Part shown: piece by piece, positions 6,142-9,532 of the stretch
Position numbering within the stretch: position 1 is the first letter of the stretch
Layout of the letters: each line of letters opens with the position of its first letter
NCBI GenBank assembly: GCA_937875615.1
Contig: CALNBU010000733.1
Span: 1-9,532 of the forward strand
Direction of reading: 5' to 3'
DNA length: 9,532 bases
DNA from: an uncultured Archangium sp.
GTDB taxonomy: Bacteria; Myxococcota; Myxococcia; Myxococcales; Myxococcaceae
The notes under the pieces: generated by a model
Databases searched by the model: none
What the model was told of the DNA's origin: nothing
Seen by the model: only the letters and a program-made list of their open reading frames with translations
Made by a program: the position numbers and the translations under genes

Positions 6142-6915
6142 TCACAGCTTGCTGAAGTCGGGCTTGCGCTTCTCGAAGAAGGCGGTGATGGCCTCCGCCA
6201 CCTCGGGCGAGGTGAGCTGCGCCACGAAGTGTCTGCCCTCTTCCTGCATGCGCTGGCTGATGGCCGCGCGGTCCTTCAACAGCGCCTTGGTCAGCTTGAG
6301 CGCCGTGGGCGGCTTCTCGCTCAACACGCGCGCCACCTCCAACGCCGTCTTCTCCACCGCGTCGGGCGGCAGCACCGCGTTGGCCAACCCCAGCTCCACG
6401 GCGCGCGGGCCTGAAATCGGCTCGCCCAGCATCAGCACCTCGGCGGCGCGGCGGTGGCCCAGCAGCGAGGGCAGCAACAGCGACGACGCCGCCTCCGGCA
6501 CCAGCCCCAGGTTGACGAAGGGCGCCACCAGCGACGCGCGCTCGGTGACGTAGACGAAGTCGCAGTGCAGCAGCAGCGTCAGCCCGATGCCCACGCCCTT
6601 GCCGTCGACGGCCGCCAGCAGCGGCTTCTCGAAGGCCAGCACCGCCTTGAGGAACCGGAACACCGGCGCGTCTTCGCCGGTGGGCGGGCTCTGCATGAAG
6701 TCGCCGAGGTCGTTGCCCGCGGTGAAGGTCTCGCTGGTGCTGGAGAACACCACCGCCTTCACCTCGCGGTCGGCGGCGGCCTCCTCCATCACCGTGCAGA
6801 GGCGCTCGTACATCGCCAGGGTCAGCGCGTTCTTCTTGGCGGCCCGGGCGAAGCGGACGAGGAGCGTGCCGCCTTCGCGGCGGGTTTCGATGTCGTCGAT
6901 GACGGTCGGGGTCAT
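6142..6915 (-). CDS. Enoyl-CoA hydratase/isomerase family protein, probably delta3,delta2-enoyl-CoA isomerase-like
   Basis: The 257-residue product is a full-length crotonase-fold enzyme. The oxyanion-hole regions are visible at ETFTAGNDLGDF (62-73) and DGKGVGIGLTLLLHCD (104-119). The two catalytic Glu of enoyl-CoA hydratase are absent at the aligned positions (Thr113 and about Phe133). Instead Glu141 lies in LGLVPEAASS, which matches the catalytic Glu of eukaryotic ECI2-type delta3,delta2-enoyl-CoA isomerases (LGQSPEGCSS, from memory). The C-terminal SPEVAEAITAFFEKRKP also resembles that group. Such enzymes move a cis-3 or trans-3 double bond to trans-2 so that unsaturated fatty acids can enter beta-oxidation. 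Start ATG 6915 has AGGAG four bases upstream, and a longer frame to 6951 is not needed. It leads a probable operon with the SCP2-like gene and is divergent from the pirin gene. Confidence 0.88.
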   Translation of the reverse strand: MTPTVIDDIETRREGGTLLVRFARAAKKNALTLAMYERLCTVMEEAAADREVKAVVFSSTSETFTAGNDLGDFMQSPPTGEDAPVFRFLKAVLAFEKPLLAAVDGKGVGIGLTLLLHCDFVYVTERASLVAPFVNLGLVPEAASSLLLPSLLGHRRAAEVLMLGEPISGPRAVELGLANAVLPPDAVEKTALEVARVLSEKPPTALKLTKALLKDRAAISQRMQEEGRHFVAQLTSPEVAEAITAFFEKRKPDFSKL

Positions 6916-6919
6916 GCGG

Positions 6920-6924
6920 CTCCT
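6920..6924 (-). promoter_or_regulatory. Ribosome binding site of the isomerase-like gene
   Basis: AGGAG on the minus strand lies four bases before the ATG at 6915. It fixes the start there rather than at the upstream in-frame codon at 6951. Confidence 0.65.
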
Positions 6925-6951
6925 GTAGCCGCCCCGGGAGGCCCAGGCCAC

Positions 6952-7002
6952 TGTTCCCGTCGCGGAACACGGCGTCGGCCCCGTTGCACCAACGGAACAC
7001 GG
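6952..7002. promoter_or_regulatory. Repeat-rich divergent control region (two dyads plus a direct repeat)
   Basis: Between the divergent isomerase-like and pirin genes lie two perfect inverted repeats: TGTTCC-N6-GGAACA (6952-6969) and CCGTTG-CAC-CAACGG (6981-6995). A 10-base direct repeat, CGGAACACGG, occurs at 6963-6972 and 6993-7002, exactly 30 bp apart, with each copy overlapping the right arm of one dyad. A spacing of about three helical turns is what a regulator binding both copies on one DNA face would need. No regulator gene is adjacent. The regulatory role is inferred from the arrangement. Confidence 0.45.
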
Positions 7003-7026
7003 AGCGCGGCGTTACAGTCACCACCC

Positions 7027-7926
7027 ATGAAGCGCAGAGACGTCCTCTTCGGCAGCGCGGCGCTGCTCCTGGCCTGCTCCCGGAAGTCTGCCACCGGCGC
7101 CGGGCGCGCGGTGTCGCAGCTGTTCGACGCCCAGCCCACCACCGACGGCGCGGGCGTGAGCCTCTCGCGCGCGCTCGGCCACCAGGGCCTGCGGATGCTC
7201 GACCCGTTCCTGATGCTCGATGAGTTCCAGACCGACGACCCCAACGACTACCTCGCCGGCTTTCCTTCGCACCCGCACCGCGGCTTCGAGACGGTGACCT
7301 ACATGGTGCACGGCGCCATGGAGCACGAAGACTCGGTGGGCAACCGCGGGCGCCTGCGCCCGGGCTCCGCGCAGTGGATGACCGCCGGCCGGGGCATCAT
7401 CCACTCCGAGATGCCGAAGCAGGAGAGCGGGCTGATGTGGGGCTTCCAGCTGTGGGTCAACCTCCCGGCCACGCGCAAGCTCATCGCGCCCCGCTACCAG
7501 GACATCGCGCCGCAGGAGATTCCCGAGGTCGAGCTGGAGCGCGGCCGCGTGCGCGTGGTGGCGGGCACCGCGCACGGGAAGACCGGGCCGGTGTCGGGCA
7601 TCGACGTCGACCCGCTGTTCCTCGACGTGACGCTCCAACCCGGCGCCAGCGAAGCGCTGACGCTGCCCGCCGGACACAACGCCTTCCTCTACGTCACGCA
7701 GGGCGCGATGAAGGCCGGCGGCCGCGAGGTGCGCTCGGGACAACTGGCGGTGCTGTCGGGCGGCGAGGCGCTGCGGCTGGAGGGCCTCGGCGGCCGCGCG
7801 CTGCTGTTGGCCGGGCGCCCGCTGCACGAGCCGGTGGCCCGCTGGGGCCCCTTCGTGATGAACACCGACGCCGAAATCCGCCAGGCCATCGACGACTACC
7901 GCGGCGGGCGGCTCACCCGGGGCTGA
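7027..7926 (+). CDS. Pirin family protein with Tat-type lipoprotein signal
   Basis: The 299-residue product has an N-terminal MKRRDVLFGSAALLLAC: twin arginines, a short hydrophobic core and a lipobox ending at Cys17. This predicts Tat export and lipid anchoring. The rest is a bicupin of the pirin family. Strong matches include LDPFLMLDEF (58-67), the metal motif SHPHRGFETVTYMVHG (81-96), HEDSVGN (100-106) and GRGIIHSEMP (121-130). The four usual pirin metal ligands are present (His82, His84, His126, Glu128). Pirins bind iron; some have quercetin 2,3-dioxygenase activity and others are redox or transcription cofactors, so the reaction here is not assigned. A folded metalloprotein leaving by Tat is plausible, because cofactor loading happens in the cytoplasm. 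ATG 7027 lacks a good ribosome site but starts exactly at the signal peptide. It is followed 50 bp later by the FHA gene on the same strand. Confidence 0.88.
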   Translation: MKRRDVLFGSAALLLACSRKSATGAGRAVSQLFDAQPTTDGAGVSLSRALGHQGLRMLDPFLMLDEFQTDDPNDYLAGFPSHPHRGFETVTYMVHGAMEHEDSVGNRGRLRPGSAQWMTAGRGIIHSEMPKQESGLMWGFQLWVNLPATRKLIAPRYQDIAPQEIPEVELERGRVRVVAGTAHGKTGPVSGIDVDPLFLDVTLQPGASEALTLPAGHNAFLYVTQGAMKAGGREVRSGQLAVLSGGEALRLEGLGGRALLLAGRPLHEPVARWGPFVMNTDAEIRQAIDDYRGGRLTRG

Positions 7927-7976
7927 CACTTTCCCGGAGACAGCACCCCGGCGTTGACGTAGCTGCCGTCGACGCC

Positions 7977-8453
7977 ATGGCGGTGCCCTCCTTCATGCTG
8001 TCGTTCCTGGCCGCGCGCTCGGTGACGCAAGAGACCCAGTTCCGACAGCTCTACGCCGGCCCCTGGCTGGTGTGGGAGCCCGGCAGCTGGCAGCCCGCCG
8101 CGGGCACCATCACCACGCTCGTTCCGGGCGCCACCCGCGCGCCGACGTCGGGCGACGCGCTGTGCTTCGCCCTGGGCGGCGCCAGCGTCCCCCGTCACCT
8201 CAAGGTGGGCCGCGGCTCCGACTGCGACCTCATCATCAACGACGCCACCGTCTCCCGGCACCACGTCTCGCTGCACCTCGGCCCCGCCGGGCTGGAGCTG
8301 GAGTCGATGAAGGACGCCGGCGTGGTCGTCGATGGCCAGACGGTGCGCGCGGGGGAGCGCCGCGTGCTCCGCTGGGGCGCCGCGCTGAGCCTGGGCAACG
8401 TGCACTTCTCGCTCTACGACGACGCCAGCTTCGCGCGACGACTGCGGGTCTGA
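7977..8453 (+). CDS. Small FHA-domain protein
   Basis: The 158-residue product carries one forkhead-associated domain at about residues 60-147. The phosphothreonine-binding signature is intact: KVGRGSDCDLIINDATVSRHH has Gly78-Arg79, Ser93, and His95-His96. It continues with the usual later strands (VVVDGQTVRAGERRVLRWGAALSLGNVHFSLYD). FHA domains bind phosphothreonine peptides, linking this protein to Ser/Thr kinase signalling, which is extensive in myxobacteria. Residues 1-60 are not a recognised domain and include no convincing membrane segment. No kinase or secretion gene is next to it, so the partner is unknown. The ATG at 7977 has no clear ribosome site. The frame is open upstream into the pirin gene only as a shadow. 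The 50-bp gap after pirin and the shared strand allow co-transcription. Confidence 0.85.
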   Translation: MAVPSFMLSFLAARSVTQETQFRQLYAGPWLVWEPGSWQPAAGTITTLVPGATRAPTSGDALCFALGGASVPRHLKVGRGSDCDLIINDATVSRHHVSLHLGPAGLELESMKDAGVVVDGQTVRAGERRVLRWGAALSLGNVHFSLYDDASFARRLRV

Positions 8454-8462
8454 GGGCGAGGG

Positions 8463-8508
8463 AAAAAAGCGAAGGCACTGCGCGTCGGGGGAGCACGCAG
8501 TGCCTTCG
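8463..8508 (-). terminator. Strong intrinsic terminator for the UDPGP-family gene, possibly bidirectional
   Basis: A 13-bp perfect inverted repeat (8470-8482 with 8496-8508, CGAAGGCACTGCG and its complement) encloses a 13-base loop. On the minus strand the stem is followed at once by a run of six T (8468-8463), the classic intrinsic terminator form, about 105 bp after the stop of the minus-strand nucleotidyltransferase. On the plus strand it lies 16 bp after the FHA stop but has no T tract, so termination there is less certain. Confidence 0.8.
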
Positions 8509-8523
8509 GGGCAACCGTGCCCC
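8508..8523. repeat. Second short hairpin next to the terminator
   Basis: GGGGCA-ACCG-TGCCCC is a perfect 6-bp stem with a 4-base loop. It abuts the main terminator and shares its last base. It may strengthen termination or RNA stability for the FHA transcript. The rest of the gap to 8612 shows no gene or motif that I recognise. Confidence 0.5.
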
Positions 8524-8612
8524 TTGCAGAGCGCGGCGCCTCACCTGCATAGCTACCCCTTGTTGGAGAGTGCGCGCCAGTAAAAGCACGATGATTCTGA
8601 CGAGCGGGCAGG

Positions 8613-9532
8613 TCAGGTGACGGCGGCCGACGCGTGGCGTTTCGATTCGGTAACGCTTTGGATGTCGGGCAGCCTCGCCTGCAGCTCCGCGGGGTCCTTC
8701 ACGGGGAGAAATCGCGACAGCGCGCCCTCCCGCGGCACCTCGAGGAATACCGTGGGAATGAACGCTGAGAGCTCGCCGACGAGGCGCTCGAACTGCACCA
8801 CCGACGCGCCGTCGACCTTCTTCTCCACGCGGTAGTACGGCAGCGTGAACGCGGCCTCCAGCGCGCGCGCGTTCAACACGAAGGTGTTGGTGTTGAAGAC
8901 GGAGATGGCGTCCTGGTCGAAGGCCGCCGGGAAGCGGAAGCCCTCCACAATCTGCGGCACGCCGTCGACGCGCGCCGGGGCGCCGCCCTTGTCGCCGGGG
9001 TGCTTGCGCACCACCTCCGCGGTGAGCGCCGCGCCCCGCGTCAGGTGCGCGCCCAGCACCGCCGGGTCCAGCGTCGCGCCGAGGTTGTCGACGTTGGACA
9101 TCACCAGCAGCTCGCCGCCCTGCGCGAGGAAGCGGCTCAGCAGGCCCGCGCGGGCCAGCGCGAACGTCAGGTCTCCGTGGCCGGTGGCGTAGGGCGACAC
9201 CTCGCCGTCGGCCTCCTTGAAGAGCGCCCCGTCCGGCGTCAGCCGCAGCGAGACGAACTGGGGAAACACGTGCACGTCGGGTTGGCCGCGCACCGCCTCC
9301 AACAGCGCCTCGTGGGTGGCGAAGCTGCTCATGATGAACACCGGCACCTTCGCGCCGCGCGCGCGCACGTCGGCCAGCTTGAGGTCGAGGAAGGTGCGCT
9401 CGCCCAACACCGGCACGCAGGCCTTCACCACCCCACCGAAGCGCGTGGCCATGCCGCCGGCGAGAATCACCACCCCCACCTGGCCCGCGCGCAGCGCCTC
9501 CAGGCCGCGGGCGCTCAGCGCGGCGTGCTCCG
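8613..9532 (-). CDS. UDPGP-family nucleotidyltransferase (UTP--sugar-1-phosphate uridylyltransferase type), 5' end outside window
   Basis: The minus-strand frame is open from the window edge (9532) to the TGA at 8613-8615, giving 306 codons. The GTG at 9479 is not the true start: residues before it (EALRAGQVGVVILAGG) continue the typical UDPGP N-terminal nucleotide-binding region. Family motifs in order are LAGGMATRFGG with a following Lys (9464-9423), ATGHGDL (about 9185-9165), SNVDNLGATLDP (9098-9063), FNTNTFVLN (8897-8871), a Lys followed by VVQFERLVGE (about 8820-8775), and VPREGALSRFLPVK (about 8738-8697). These match UTP--glucose-1-phosphate uridylyltransferase and related UDP-sugar pyrophosphorylases, which make UDP-sugars from UTP and a sugar-1-phosphate for polysaccharide or envelope synthesis. 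The exact sugar cannot be told from sequence. The C-terminus after RFLPVK is short (about 27 residues), lacking the left-handed beta-helix of eukaryotic UGPases. The gene converges on the FHA gene and ends in a strong terminator. Confidence 0.85.
   Translation of the reverse strand, partial: EHAALSARGLEALRAGQVGVVILAGGMATRFGGVVKACVPVLGERTFLDLKLADVRARGAKVPVFIMSSFATHEALLEAVRGQPDVHVFPQFVSLRLTPDGALFKEADGEVSPYATGHGDLTFALARAGLLSRFLAQGGELLVMSNVDNLGATLDPAVLGAHLTRGAALTAEVVRKHPGDKGGAPARVDGVPQIVEGFRFPAAFDQDAISVFNTNTFVLNARALEAAFTLPYYRVEKKVDGASVVQFERLVGELSAFIPTVFLEVPREGALSRFLPVKDPAELQARLPDIQSVTESKRHASAAVT

Noticed and set aside
6125..7024. Alternative minus-strand frame over the isomerase-like gene
   Set aside because: The Arg/Gly/Ala-rich product has no domain. 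The overlapping crotonase frame carries all the motifs and a ribosome site.
7018..7929. Minus-strand open frame opposite the pirin gene
   Set aside because: It is low in complexity (Ala, Arg, His, Val) and has no motif, while the pirin frame on the plus strand is unmistakable.
8613..9479. Reading the UDPGP gene as complete from the GTG at 9479
   Set aside because: The frame is open to the window edge, and the residues before that GTG continue the conserved nucleotide-binding region, so the gene is 5'-truncated by the window.
1..9532. Search for CRISPR arrays, tRNA or rRNA genes, insertion sequences, toxin-antitoxin pairs or defence genes
   Set aside because: I saw no regularly spaced repeats, tRNA-like cloverleaf, transposase motif or defence-type domain. 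All long coding stretches are accounted for by the genes listed.

Overview
The window is GC-rich, densely coding DNA with strong G/C bias at third codon positions. It carries secreted proteases with PPC domains, a response regulator without an output domain, an FHA protein, EF-hand-type proteins, and short gaps between genes. This mix fits a large-genome deltaproteobacterium of the Myxococcota type (inference from gene content only; no marker gene is present). I see no tRNA, rRNA, transposase, phage gene or CRISPR array.

Layout. Left (1-2293, minus strand): a two-gene block reading leftward. First comes a lipoprotein with an N-terminal EF-hand and a C-terminal M49-like zinc peptidase domain, split by a frameshift near 1690. 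It is followed 20 bp later by the start of an exported protein cut by the window edge. A 370-bp less GC-rich gap (2294-2663) separates it from a divergent plus-strand gene for a secreted metzincin lipoprotein with two tandem PPC domains, which ends in a clear hairpin (4149-4190). Centre: a plus-strand stand-alone receiver/coiled-coil protein (4256-4912) converges, with only 4 bp between stop codons, on a minus-strand EF-hand-like protein (4917-5657). Further right on the minus strand, a crotonase gene is followed by a small SCP2-like gene (6142-6915 and 5739-6086). The crotonase looks like a delta3,delta2-enoyl-CoA isomerase rather than a hydratase. The pair suggests a lipid or fatty-acid theme.

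Right: divergent from the isomerase, across a 111-bp gap with two perfect dyads and a 10-bp direct repeat, lies a pirin-family protein with a Tat-type lipoprotein signal (7027-7926), then an FHA-domain protein (7977-8453). The last gene is a minus-strand UDPGP-family nucleotidyltransferase whose 5' end lies outside the window. It converges on the FHA gene across a 159-bp gap holding a 13-bp perfect stem-loop with a T-run on the minus-strand side.

The window reads as ordinary accessory chromosome rather than one dedicated system. The points most worth a second look are the broken EF-hand/M49 lipoprotein, the apparently exported pirin, and the repeat-rich divergent control region in front of it.
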